A stretch of DNA of 64,000 nucleotides from a virus: IMG/VR virus record IMGVR_UViG_3300032267_001142, positions 1-64,000 of that record; one strand, written 5' to 3'. The notes beneath the pieces were generated by a model that searched no databases, was not told the origin of the DNA, and saw nothing but the letters and a program-made list of their open reading frames with translations. The stretch's first letter is position 1; each line of letters opens with the position of its first letter. Of the stretch, positions 52,103 to 62,334 are shown piece after piece. Made by a program: the position numbers and the translations under genes.

Positions 52103-55100
52103 ATGCCAACTAGCGTTACTAACATACAGGCTAATTTAGACATGGTGCCAGTGAGCACCAAGGTCGACAACTATCTGTCCGGACTGGAGAGAAAGACTTA
52201 CAAAATCAAATTCGACGCTCAGCCGCTTGGTCACTTAAGCGGAAAAGCCTCCGAGTTTGAAAAGTCTCTCGAAGCTGCTAATGCGCGTGTCGTCGCGTTC
52301 GGTGCGTCGGCAAGCCTGATTGCTGGCGTAGGAACCGCCATGAAAGCGATGGTCAGGGAAGCCGTTCTCGTCGACAGAGAACTTACTGACATCAATGCTA
52401 TATTGCAGGCGTCTACCGGAAACCTCCAAAAGTTTGGTGATAGTCTGTTCGATATCGCAAAAAATACAGGCTCGTCCTTCTCTCAGGTTGCCGACGCCGC
52501 TAAGGAATTTGCTCGTCAAGGTCTTTCAATGGAGGAAACGTTGTCGAGAACGAACGGAGCGCTCGTCTTGACGCGTTTGTCGGGTTTGGAAGTCCAAGAC
52601 TCTGTAAAGGCTTTGACTGGAACTCTCAATACTTTCACGAAAGAGGCTCTAGGAGTTTGGGAAGTCGTGAACCGTCTCGCGAATGTTGACGCCGCTTTCG
52701 CCGTAAGCTCGGCTGACTTGGCCACAGCTATATCCCGCGTAGGTAACGTCGCTGAAGACTCGAAAATCAGTCTTAATGAACTTCTTGCTGCGGTTACCGC
52801 AGTTCAACAGAGAACTGCACGAGGCGGCGCGACTATCGGTGAAGCTTTCAAGACCATCTTTACTCGTCTTGAGCGTTCTGACACCATCGAGAAGCTTGGT
52901 CAGCTAGGTATCGCCACAAAGAACGTAGAAGGTCAGTTGCTTCCAGCAATGCAGGTGATGGAGACCCTTGCTGACAGGTTCTATACCCTTAGCGATTCTC
53001 AGCAGTCTTACATTGCCGAAGCGGTCGGTGGAGTTCGTCAGTTAAACATTCTGAAAGCTCTTCTCAAGGACTTGGGCTCGGAATATTCGATTTATAAAAG
53101 CTCCTTAGACGTAGCCAACAATACGACTAACGAGGCTACGACCAGAAATAACCTTCTCAATCAATCATTAGCCGCTCTTAAAAATAGGGCGTCGGTAGAT
53201 TTTTCTAAGTTTTCTGCGGCGACTCAGACAGCTTTCGCTCCCGCTTTGGAAAAGATATTTGGAGGATTTTCAGAAGTCGTCGCGGGCACGAATCTAGAAT
53301 CTAGTGGTAAGAGCATGGGAGACGCCATATTGAAAGGTCTGGGCTCAGTTATCTCGGGGCCGGTCTTGCAAGCCGTCACCGTTTTGGGTGTTAAATTCCT
53401 AGCTCAGTTTTCCGGTTTCGCGGCGAAGTCGTTGCAGCAGGTTCTTAATATCGGTAGCGTTTCTCGTAACGAGCTAGCCTTGCAGAAGGACATAAACGCC
53501 GTATTAGCTCAGACGCCTCACCTATATGACCAGATTCTTACAAAAGCTAAAAGTACTGTAGATGTTGTTCGTATTCTTTCCGAACACACAAAAGAACTAC
53601 AACTTGCAGGAGCGAGACAAACAAATATAGTAGGAGGCTCAGCCGCGCTACTCAACTCGTTAGGAGCTAAAGGCTCGTCTGAAGGAAATGGAAATTTTAA
53701 GCTAAAAGCTTCTGGATTCGTGCCTAATTTTGTAGACCCTATCGCGGCAATGGGGGAAGTCGCTAGTGCAAAACGCGCAGGGTATAACATATCACCTTCT
53801 GAGGTGCGCTCTATGCGGGCGCGTATTGACGGACGTAGCACTGAGGTTGTTTACAACACCCGCGAGACTGTAATCCCTAATTTTGCAGGGACCGGAGAAC
53901 CGGCGATAGTTCCTCCTAACGCGTCTATCTCTGACCTTATTAGCAGAAAATATGCCGCGAAAGGCGTCATGCCGGGCGGGCAAGAGCTAATTGGAAAAGG
54001 CTCATATCGCCGAGTATATACTCACGAAAAGGGAATAGAAAGCATTCCTCGTTCTGCTGAAGAGGTTTATCCTTCTGTTTCTAAGTTCATGACGCTGGAC
54101 GACGTTAGGGAGCTTATGGCCAGAGAAAGGCGTACGCGGCCAGCGTTGCAGAAGTCTATTGGAGACTTGGGCCTCGGACCAAAAGTATTCGATATTAGGG
54201 AAGACGGTTCTTATGTGGCCGAAAGAGTTTTGATGCCAAAGCTATCGGAGGCTTTAGCCGCAGGAACGATGACCAGTAAGGAAGCTTCTTCCATTCTGGA
54301 GAAAGCAAAGAAATCGCTAAAGGCCAAGGGTCTCGGAAATCTAAACGACGTAACATTTAATAATGTTGCCGGTAACGTAAACACGGGCAAGTTTTCTGTT
54401 TTAGATTTTGGTGGCGGGTTCGTCCCTAATTTTGCGAATTATTTTTCCGCGCCTACGAAGCGCTCAGAGCAACTGCCAGCCGATTTCCTTGAAAAGCTTC
54501 GTTTTCAAGGCCACATGCCTCGCGTTAGAATTCCCGCTAAAGATTTGGCGGTTTTTACGCCTGAGACTTTTAATTTCGGCATAGGTGATGGTTATGCTAG
54601 CCCTTTGGAGGCTGGGACTCAGCTTTACGGATACGGCAAAGAGGACATCGCTGAAAAACTAAGAGTTCCAACCGTGAACGGCGTGGCTTATGACGCCGGT
54701 ATTTCTGCTAGATACGGTAATCTAATGAAGGGTTTAGCTGGGCGAGGCGAGGCTGGAGCGGTGCTTCAGTCCATATTTGAAGACCAAGCTAAGAAAGGTA
54801 ACGACCGCATTATGCACGGTTTAGCTGTCGACGCTGGCGCGGTTTTCAGTTTGAAGACCGATGCCGGAAAGTCTCGTAGCTATCGCGATAACGGCCCCGA
54901 CAGTAGTGGCAAAACTTTTGAATCTGATTTCTTTAGGCAATATTTGAGTGGTTCACCTCTGCCGTCCTCAAACCAGCCGGTAGACGTCTCGGCAGCGAAT
55001 ATTGAAAAACTTAGGTCTGGAGATTTCAAAGCCTCATTGCCCTCTTGGATAACCCGTGGAGAATTAAAGATTTCGGCCTTTGAGTATTCTCAGCGCCGTG

Positions 55101-58100
55101 GCAAATCAACAGGAGCTTCTCCTAGCATCAGCCGTATCGTCGCTAATGAGCTTGTGTCGCGCCTCGACGAAGCCCTGCCAGCGATAATCTCTGACCCATC
55201 GGAGCTGAGAAGGGCTCTCAACGAAAAAACCAGAAAAGGAGAGACTTTCGGCTCAGTCCTGTCCAGAACTGCAAAATTGAACCCCGCCATATACAAGGGG
55301 CGCGGATTCGTTCCTAATTTTAGCTCCTCTCAAATTTCAGCGAGAGAGGCTATCGCGAGCGGTCTTACCTCTCAGATTCCTGGTCTCGGCGAAGCGATTT
55401 CTAGAGAAGTTTCTGGAACAGGCGTCTCTTTGGATGATACGAGAGTAAACCTCGGCGGACATTTGCCAGTTTCAGTAACAAACGTCAGAGACGAGGGACC
55501 ATTAGCTCTGCCTGAAATAGGCGCTGCCAGAGTTTCTAGAAGAGGCGGAAATCCTCGCTTAGCAGGAAGCGGAAAAGAGTATCTATCAAGAGGTTACGTT
55601 CCTAACTTTGCGACCGAAGACGACGAAGGTTTATTGATGCCTAGCAGCTCAAATCTGCCGGATAGAATTGTCGTTGTTGAGGTTAAAAATGCAAACGAGC
55701 TTGGACAAAAAATAGGCAATGCCGTAGCCGATGCAGACAAAAAGGCCAGCACTTCCGCTGGGACCGACACTAAAAATACGCCAACCGCTCCGAAGGTCGT
55801 CACTCCTCCTGTTTCAAGCTCCGAGAGCTTTCTTGACGGGGGAGACATAGCCCCGTCTAAGGACAAAGAGGAGGCTATAAGAAAAGACAAAGAAGATACT
55901 CGCAGAAATCAACTCGCCTTGGAGAGGGAGGGCGAAGCTTATCAAAAACGCAGGGAGTCCAAGGCTAAATGGGAGCAAAGGGCGATATACGGAAGCCTTG
56001 GCGTTTCGTTCTTAGGTGGCGCTATATCTAGTCAGTTTGGTGGAGATACTATCTCTGATAGAAAGACGGGCAGAAGAGTCGACGCCGCTGGAGAAGCCAT
56101 CTCTACTGGCTTAGGTGCATTTTCTGCAACAGGCAACGTTTACGTTGGAGCTGCTGCTGCGGTTGGTAGTTTGTTATTCAATTTAGGCAAACTAGGGACG
56201 ACTTTTGAGGACTTAGCAAAAGAGAGCGAAAAGCTTACCGCGAAGCATGCTGAAGTGACTCAGTCGCTTTCTGGGTTCTCGGTCGCGGTATCGCAGACTG
56301 ATGACTTAATCAAAGGCGGAGCCTCTAAGTCTGCTATTTTCCGAGCGCAGCAAGCTGAACAGGAGGCGTTCAATAGAACTCCGAAGGAATTACAGTCCAA
56401 GCTTCTCGCGGCGAATCGCGACCAAGAGACTCTCGCTAAAATACAAATAGACATAGCCAAAGAGCAAGAAAAAGAAGCTGCATTCGCAAATCTTTCTACC
56501 GTATCTAAAGGATATCAAGAAAAGGCTTACAAAAACCGAGGCTTTTTCGAGAGAGTGGGTTCAGGATTGGGACTTCCTTCGCTTGCTAACTTCGTCGCTG
56601 GAGCCACCGGCTTGAAGAAAACGGACGAGCTTAGTTCAAGTAACTACGATAAAGATGCTTATAAAGAAATCTCCGCCCTAATCCAAAAAACCGGCATTCT
56701 AGATAATCTCGACAACTCTCAACTGTCAGAATTGCGTGATAAACTAAAAGCCGCTCAATATACAAGTGCTAACGATTCTGCTTCGCTGACTCCTAATCAA
56801 AATACCCAAGCTAGAATTGCCGCTGTCGTAAAGCAACAAACTGGAGCGTCGTTGCCCGAAGAGTTTTCAGAGACCAATGGGACTATCGCCATCAAGGCGT
56901 TCTTGAGCGCCATCACTGGACAAGAAAATCTAAAGAGGTTTACTGACGCGCAGAAATCAGCTCAAGCTTTTTATATTTCGATTCGTTCGCTTTCTACCGC
57001 GTTTCAAGAATCGCAGAGGGCTACGTCAGCTTACGATAGCTTCGTGACTCAGAAAAGCTCTTCCGCCGCAGGTCTGGCTTTTGGCGGACTCCGTGGTATT
57101 GCGTCGTTAAACGAGCCATTTACATCTAGCGATTCAAAAATTCAAGAATCTTACAGAATTTCTAAAGCAGAAATCGAAACTTCAAGAAGTCTTGAACTCG
57201 AAAAAGCTCGTAACGAAGCAAGGGTTAACTTGAGTCAGGCAGTCTCTCCTCAAGTTATCGAGGAGGCGGTCTCAGGTAAGGGAGGAATAGCGTTTAAGGC
57301 CAACTTGAGGGAAGTTCTCGCGCAGGCGCAAACCGGAGACCCTTCTGTTATCGTCGCGAGACTATTATCATCTTTGGAGAATGCGAAAAATGGGAAAGCT
57401 GAAGGCGTTAGCGTAAGTGACTCCGCAGGAGCAGAACTCATAAGTACGCTCAAGACTTTACTATTCAATCAAAACTCGACAAAAGCCTCAATCAACGCGT
57501 CATTTAACGACAAATCTAACGATGCGTTTCAACAGGCCGGACTCGCTAGGACGGGAGCTGCGCTGGATTTCATAGGCAATCAGTTCAGGGGCTCTAAAGC
57601 CTTTTCGAGTGATGGTCAAGACATTTCGACTTCTTCTAAGGGATTTGCGGCGATACTAGAGGGAATAACGTTAACCAACGATAAGAGCGCGCAGAGACGT
57701 TTCAGACAGAGCTACAATAATCCCGTCGGCCCATTCGGTCCTGCGAGAGCTAATTTGGTATATGACGCCGAGCAAAAGAAGCTGCCGATATACGAAAACA
57801 TTGCGGCAGGAATCAAGGACGACGCCGCAAGCGGTCTTGGACCTACTCAGGAATTGGTTGATTTTCTAAACCGACAGGGTCGCTCGGCTGAAGCGGAAAA
57901 AGCCGCGAAAGGTCTTGCTCGAAATAGAGCCAGACTAGAAGGAGCTTACAGCGCGCAAGGCAAGAGCTTTCTGCAAAAAAACGGACTCGCTGATTTCGCT
58001 CAATTCAAAGACGCCATAAAAGGTGATGTCTTCGAGGGCTCATCTGGAGGTCGAGTTGATATATCTAGGACTTTGAATGATGTAGAAGCTGCCGTTAAGT

Positions 58101-59071
58101 CTACTGACTTCGGAAAAGCGCAAAGTCTTCTTTCGGGTTTGAGAACTTCTGCCAGCCCAATAGCCGCTAAGAAAATCGACGAATTTTCACAAAGAATCGG
58201 CGGTCTTAAGAGTCAGTCAGAATTACTGGGCGTCTCTGCGAATCTGCAAGCCGCTAAGGACTTGAAAGGCGGCGCTGGCCCACTTACAAATGATAAATAT
58301 TGGGAGGGCGTAATAAAGCTTTATGGCGCGTTGGTATCAAGGTTGACTTATTCGGAAAACCGCGAAGCGGTCGATACCGTAATGGGTTCTTCATTAGGCG
58401 CACTCAAAAATATTACATCTCTTGGGGCGAATCCCGCTGCAATTTTTACTTCTGGGGCTTTCAGCACCACGGGCGCAAAACTCAATAGCGAGGTTGAGGC
58501 TACTAGACTCTCATTGAGTGCCGCGATGGATAAGGCCACTCCTAAATTTGTAGACCCAAGACTGCCTCAGTATTCCGAAATTTATGCAGGACCGCAAAGA
58601 AGAGTGCAGGACGCTATAACTGCTTTACCTGCTGGCACTGGTGTCGATAAGAGCATGGTGGCCATCATGAGTGATGGTTACGGCGCTGACAGGGAGTCTA
58701 CCGATAGAAGGGTTTATGAGGACTTCGCTAGAATTCTGCGTGAAAATAACAAAGTCGGCTCGTTGCTAGGTTCGACTCCTACTAATGACATAGTGGGTAG
58801 CGTTATGAACGCGGTTAATGATGCGCTGCGTCGCGACGTAGGCAATCGTTACGAATCTGGGAATCTCGGCAAGGATATCAAGGTAAACACTGATGGGACA
58901 ATTACTCTCAACGCTTCTGTAAATATCAAAGCCGACGAGTCGGATGTAGCTCAGAGAGTTAAATCGGAATTCGATAAGGTGTTTGAAAATCTTCAGTATC
59001 AGATTCAACAAATCATCAATCAAACTGGGGCGGTAATTCCTCCTAGGTCGTTCAGTCAGCCTGTTCAATAA
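52103..59071 (+). CDS. Tail tape measure protein with embedded kinase-like module
   Basis: 2322 residues. The N-terminal 400 residues are typical of tape measures: GVGTAMKAMVREAVLVDREL, a VADAAKEFARQGLSMEETLS repeat region and ISLNELLAAVTAVQQRTARG (TP901-type core). From residue about 535 to 1170 the motif GFVPNF recurs five times (535, 588 as VIPNF, 770, 1066, 1163 as GYVPNF), dividing the chain into blocks. The block at 625-770 looks like a small protein kinase: GKGSYRRVY loop, SKFM lysine, ERV-LMPKL hinge, ND...NN, and LDFGG. The block at 776-1066 is alpha/beta of unknown type (a FE..E.K-like nuclease is only a guess). The rest is helical with a hydrophobic stretch near 1300-1370. It sets tail length and may deliver the blocks into the host. 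Confidence 0.9.
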   Translation: MPTSVTNIQANLDMVPVSTKVDNYLSGLERKTYKIKFDAQPLGHLSGKASEFEKSLEAANARVVAFGASASLIAGVGTAMKAMVREAVLVDRELTDINAILQASTGNLQKFGDSLFDIAKNTGSSFSQVADAAKEFARQGLSMEETLSRTNGALVLTRLSGLEVQDSVKALTGTLNTFTKEALGVWEVVNRLANVDAAFAVSSADLATAISRVGNVAEDSKISLNELLAAVTAVQQRTARGGATIGEAFKTIFTRLERSDTIEKLGQLGIATKNVEGQLLPAMQVMETLADRFYTLSDSQQSYIAEAVGGVRQLNILKALLKDLGSEYSIYKSSLDVANNTTNEATTRNNLLNQSLAALKNRASVDFSKFSAATQTAFAPALEKIFGGFSEVVAGTNLESSGKSMGDAILKGLGSVISGPVLQAVTVLGVKFLAQFSGFAAKSLQQVLNIGSVSRNELALQKDINAVLAQTPHLYDQILTKAKSTVDVVRILSEHTKELQLAGARQTNIVGGSAALLNSLGAKGSSEGNGNFKLKASGFVPNFVDPIAAMGEVASAKRAGYNISPSEVRSMRARIDGRSTEVVYNTRETVIPNFAGTGEPAIVPPNASISDLISRKYAAKGVMPGGQELIGKGSYRRVYTHEKGIESIPRSAEEVYPSVSKFMTLDDVRELMARERRTRPALQKSIGDLGLGPKVFDIREDGSYVAERVLMPKLSEALAAGTMTSKEASSILEKAKKSLKAKGLGNLNDVTFNNVAGNVNTGKFSVLDFGGGFVPNFANYFSAPTKRSEQLPADFLEKLRFQGHMPRVRIPAKDLAVFTPETFNFGIGDGYASPLEAGTQLYGYGKEDIAEKLRVPTVNGVAYDAGISARYGNLMKGLAGRGEAGAVLQSIFEDQAKKGNDRIMHGLAVDAGAVFSLKTDAGKSRSYRDNGPDSSGKTFESDFFRQYLSGSPLPSSNQPVDVSAANIEKLRSGDFKASLPSWITRGELKISAFEYSQRRGKSTGASPSISRIVANELVSRLDEALPAIISDPSELRRALNEKTRKGETFGSVLSRTAKLNPAIYKGRGFVPNFSSSQISAREAIASGLTSQIPGLGEAISREVSGTGVSLDDTRVNLGGHLPVSVTNVRDEGPLALPEIGAARVSRRGGNPRLAGSGKEYLSRGYVPNFATEDDEGLLMPSSSNLPDRIVVVEVKNANELGQKIGNAVADADKKASTSAGTDTKNTPTAPKVVTPPVSSSESFLDGGDIAPSKDKEEAIRKDKEDTRRNQLALEREGEAYQKRRESKAKWEQRAIYGSLGVSFLGGAISSQFGGDTISDRKTGRRVDAAGEAISTGLGAFSATGNVYVGAAAAVGSLLFNLGKLGTTFEDLAKESEKLTAKHAEVTQSLSGFSVAVSQTDDLIKGGASKSAIFRAQQAEQEAFNRTPKELQSKLLAANRDQETLAKIQIDIAKEQEKEAAFANLSTVSKGYQEKAYKNRGFFERVGSGLGLPSLANFVAGATGLKKTDELSSSNYDKDAYKEISALIQKTGILDNLDNSQLSELRDKLKAAQYTSANDSASLTPNQNTQARIAAVVKQQTGASLPEEFSETNGTIAIKAFLSAITGQENLKRFTDAQKSAQAFYISIRSLSTAFQESQRATSAYDSFVTQKSSSAAGLAFGGLRGIASLNEPFTSSDSKIQESYRISKAEIETSRSLELEKARNEARVNLSQAVSPQVIEEAVSGKGGIAFKANLREVLAQAQTGDPSVIVARLLSSLENAKNGKAEGVSVSDSAGAELISTLKTLLFNQNSTKASINASFNDKSNDAFQQAGLARTGAALDFIGNQFRGSKAFSSDGQDISTSSKGFAAILEGITLTNDKSAQRRFRQSYNNPVGPFGPARANLVYDAEQKKLPIYENIAAGIKDDAASGLGPTQELVDFLNRQGRSAEAEKAAKGLARNRARLEGAYSAQGKSFLQKNGLADFAQFKDAIKGDVFEGSSGGRVDISRTLNDVEAAVKSTDFGKAQSLLSGLRTSASPIAAKKIDEFSQRIGGLKSQSELLGVSANLQAAKDLKGGAGPLTNDKYWEGVIKLYGALVSRLTYSENREAVDTVMGSSLGALKNITSLGANPAAIFTSGAFSTTGAKLNSEVEATRLSLSAAMDKATPKFVDPRLPQYSEIYAGPQRRVQDAITALPAGTGVDKSMVAIMSDGYGADRESTDRRVYEDFARILRENNKVGSLLGSTPTNDIVGSVMNAVNDALRRDVGNRYESGNLGKDIKVNTDGTITLNASVNIKADESDVAQRVKSEFDKVFENLQYQIQQIINQTGAVIPPRSFSQPVQ

Positions 59072-60690
59072 TGATAGCGTTTGACAATGTAACATTGCTG
59101 TCTTACTCGCATTCTCCGTCCTTCTTCGGTTTCGGATTACGCTACAAAGTTCAAAAGACCTTTTCTATAGAGGGCGTCCTTGTCGATTTATCTAATACGG
59201 ACGGTCTTACAGGGACGTGGACTAAAGCTGAGCTTCTAAATCTGAGCGCCAAAGATTACGAAGATATCATAATCAACGGAAAGAGCTTTGGTAAAGGTAA
59301 AGTTAGGTCTATTTCTTTCGCGGCGGGAAACCATGTTCAACAGCAGAAATACTCATTAAATATAGAGGCTTATTCTACTGGTGACCTGTCTTTGTCGCTC
59401 CCTCCAGAATATGACGGTTTGGACTTTTCAACAATCGCCTGCGTAGACTCGTTTAACGATTCTCTTTCGTTTACGCGTGATGAATCCAAGGACCAAGCAT
59501 ATCAGCACTCTTTGAATATTAGATTCAATCGTAACATCGCTTCACTTACGCAGAATCCGACAGATTTGGCGAAAGCTTTAGCCATTAATTTCTTTTCCAA
59601 TACAAATCTGTCTTCTTTTATCGGCGATTTCGATGGATTAGTAGTCAACAAGTATCATACCGAAACTTATAACGCGGTCGATTTCTCTTGTTCTATTTCT
59701 GAAACTTGGAAGATACCTAACGCTTCTGCCGGTGACTATTCCATTTCCTTCTTTCATACACTGACTCTTTCAGAAAAGGGCATTGTTTCCGCTTCCGAGA
59801 AGGGCTCTATTACAGCTCTGGCAACTCCGCGTCAGGCTTCGGCAGCTTTAGGTTTTGCTACTGAAGCGACGGACGCGCTGGTTTACGGACGCGTAAATAG
59901 TATCTATGCCAATTACAATTGGTCTATACTGCCCCTTCATGAAATCGTAATAAGCTCAGAGGTCTCCGATAACAAGTTCGAGGGAAAAATCGAGTATACC
60001 AAAACATTTACAAATGACCCAAAAGTCTTTGAATACGCTATTTGGGATAAAACTTTGTCATTCTCTAGGTCGGAACAGAACTATATCACCGTTTCTGAAC
60101 GCGGAAGTGTCAGAGGCATAGGAAGGCCGCTTGTGAATAAATTTGAAAGAGCTAAGGACTTTTACAATTCTAGTGTTTTATCCGGAATTGCCGCAAGAGC
60201 TTTGGCCTTTTACAACTACTGTGGCGGCACCAACGCCGCGTCGCTAGTTGTGGACAAGGTGGGTTATTCTGAGGCTAAATACGCAGGGGCGATAGACTAC
60301 GAGCGCTCTTGGACCGATAATCGTCAGTATATCATGGCAGCGGACATAAAAAAACAGGAAGTTTCGGTGTCTACTGAATATCCCGTTCATCTTACCTCCG
60401 TTTTCAATATTTTCAATGAAAAGCAGCTCATTCAACCCCAAAATACTTCTACCGTAGGAAATAGGAGTATCGAAATCAAGCTTCAGGGCGCTCGCTCAAC
60501 CACACTCGCGCAATATGTAGCCGCCGCAAAAGCAATCATAGTCGCTAATTCTTATCATCTAATCGGCACGGACCCAATAATATCATCAGCCAACTACTCT
60601 TTACAAAAGAACCGAAACCGTTTCTCTATGTCTGTAAGGCTCAGTTTTTTTGGTTTCTATCGAGCCTTCGAGAGGCTCTCTCTGTCTTAA
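59071..60690 (+). CDS. Distal tail protein, copy 1
   Basis: 539 residues, beginning MIAFDNVTLLSYSHSPSFFG. Beta-rich with repeats of the type FSCSISETWKIPNASAGDYS and a C-terminal LQKNRNRFSMSVRLSFFGFY. It resembles the next gene in N-terminal pattern (NNV.L..) and overall beta layout. Overlaps the tape measure stop by one base. Probably part of the tail tip. Confidence 0.55.
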   Translation: MIAFDNVTLLSYSHSPSFFGFGLRYKVQKTFSIEGVLVDLSNTDGLTGTWTKAELLNLSAKDYEDIIINGKSFGKGKVRSISFAAGNHVQQQKYSLNIEAYSTGDLSLSLPPEYDGLDFSTIACVDSFNDSLSFTRDESKDQAYQHSLNIRFNRNIASLTQNPTDLAKALAINFFSNTNLSSFIGDFDGLVVNKYHTETYNAVDFSCSISETWKIPNASAGDYSISFFHTLTLSEKGIVSASEKGSITALATPRQASAALGFATEATDALVYGRVNSIYANYNWSILPLHEIVISSEVSDNKFEGKIEYTKTFTNDPKVFEYAIWDKTLSFSRSEQNYITVSERGSVRGIGRPLVNKFERAKDFYNSSVLSGIAARALAFYNYCGGTNAASLVVDKVGYSEAKYAGAIDYERSWTDNRQYIMAADIKKQEVSVSTEYPVHLTSVFNIFNEKQLIQPQNTSTVGNRSIEIKLQGARSTTLAQYVAAAKAIIVANSYHLIGTDPIISSANYSLQKNRNRFSMSVRLSFFGFYRAFERLSLS

Positions 60691-60691
60691 C

Positions 60692-62293
60692 ATGATTACA
60701 GTTTTATACAACAACGTTGACTTATTTTCCGGTATCTGCCCTGTGCCGTTTATCGGCAGGGACGTGACGATACTAGAGTTCGGGGACCGTTGGGGAGAAA
60801 GGGAGACGTTCAAAATGAACGGCGTCATAACCGGTGGGTGTTCCGGTTTTTCCGGTATACTGGCGCGGCAAGAGACTCTCATCTCTAGGCTGTCTTCTGA
60901 TTATAAAGGCTTTGAGATTTCTCAGGGGGGCTTTTCCGTCTTTTCTCGCCCAGTCGTCGAGGTAGGAAATCTCAATTTTCAAGACTCTAATTTGGCTTAC
61001 TCGCTGCCATTTTCTTTAGAAATGCACGCCTATCCATCTGGGTATTTTTCTGGTGCTTATGGAGTCCTTGACCCTAAAAACGAGTTCTCATACTCGGAAT
61101 CCGAGGGTGGAATAATGTCTCTAGTGCATACGGTCAGCGCGAAGGGATTTAATACTAGCGCCTCGCAGAATAACGCCTTAGCTAACGCGAAGGCTTGGGT
61201 TTCTTCAAAGACGGGTTTAGGTTCGTTAGTCCTACCGGCTTTCATTGATTACAACTATCAGGCTTTTTGTCCGACAACAATTTCAGAGCAAATAAGTCGA
61301 ATCTCCGCGACTTACGAGGTAAGAGAGTCTTATACCACCGACCTTATGCAGGCGGGATTCGGTATACTGAGATACACAGTGCAGTCTTCCGAGAACTCTG
61401 AAGACGGGAAGATTACGATAACCGTTCAGGGCGATATTGCTGGGTGCAGCAACGGAACTATGGAGCAAGTGCGACAGCGTTTCGCTTCTTTTGACGCGTA
61501 TAGCGCTGCGAAAACATTTTATTTCATTGTCAGCGGCAATACCGACCTGAATTCTCAGTTCGTTTCTCGTGGCGTGTCTGAAGACCCACAAAAATTGAGG
61601 CTGTCTTTTTCTTTCGTTTTTGATAATAGTTTAGAGCTTCTAACTAAATTCGAGTATACAACCAAATTCAACTACGATATTACCGAAGACCTTATTTCGG
61701 CAGAAATAGAGGGCACAGTATCGTCTAGGTCGGAGCTTGGCGGCAGATGGGAAATCGTGAAAGCTTATGCTAATTCTTTAGACCTATTTTCTATTCTTAA
61801 TGCGTCCTACGCGTTATACGCAAGTAGTGTTGGAGTATCGTATCCGCTCAATCCTTACAAGCGCTCCGAATCGCGCTCAGAAAATGAATTTACGTGCGAA
61901 ATTAAGCTGTCTCAGACCTACACTAACGCGCCAATACCTCCGAACGGCTTCCTTGAGCAAGACGTTAGTATCGAAATCTCCCCGTCTCTTCGTCAGTATT
62001 CTTTCAATCCGTGCTTAGACGGCTCAGGAAATTACGTCGTTACTGACTTAGGTTACTCGACGAGACAAAGAGCCTCATTTTCCATCGCCTCCGTCGCCGC
62101 GACTGGCTCTTCTACAGAGGCGGCTTTAGCCTCGATGAAGGGGCAAATGGTGGAATTGTTCAATATCTTTTTGGGAGGCGTCCGGCCAAATTTAGAGTCC
62201 CAATCACAGACTGTATCAGATGAGGCGTTTGGTCTCGCACCGTCGCTTTCTTGCTCTTATACATCCGAAGGGCCTATTTTCACTATCCCATAA
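60692..62293 (+). CDS. Distal tail protein, copy 2
   Basis: 533 residues from MITVLYNNVDLFSGICPVPF, one base after the previous stop; an earlier in-frame start is rejected. Beta-rich. QKLRLSFSFVFDNSLELLTK and EFTCEIKLSQTYTNAPIPPN echo elements of copy 1. It is probably a second tail-tip ring or baseplate-hub protein. Confidence 0.55.
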   Translation: MITVLYNNVDLFSGICPVPFIGRDVTILEFGDRWGERETFKMNGVITGGCSGFSGILARQETLISRLSSDYKGFEISQGGFSVFSRPVVEVGNLNFQDSNLAYSLPFSLEMHAYPSGYFSGAYGVLDPKNEFSYSESEGGIMSLVHTVSAKGFNTSASQNNALANAKAWVSSKTGLGSLVLPAFIDYNYQAFCPTTISEQISRISATYEVRESYTTDLMQAGFGILRYTVQSSENSEDGKITITVQGDIAGCSNGTMEQVRQRFASFDAYSAAKTFYFIVSGNTDLNSQFVSRGVSEDPQKLRLSFSFVFDNSLELLTKFEYTTKFNYDITEDLISAEIEGTVSSRSELGGRWEIVKAYANSLDLFSILNASYALYASSVGVSYPLNPYKRSESRSENEFTCEIKLSQTYTNAPIPPNGFLEQDVSIEISPSLRQYSFNPCLDGSGNYVVTDLGYSTRQRASFSIASVAATGSSTEAALASMKGQMVELFNIFLGGVRPNLESQSQTVSDEAFGLAPSLSCSYTSEGPIFTIP

Positions 62294-62303
62294 GGGTCAT
62301 TTG

Positions 62304-62313
62304 CGTGTAAACC
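62304..62313 (+). promoter_or_regulatory. Late-type motif before the fibre gene at 62335
   Basis: CGTGTAAACC, 21 bases before the ATG. Confidence 0.5.
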
Positions 62314-62334
62314 TTTATTGGTAAAAGGTATTAC

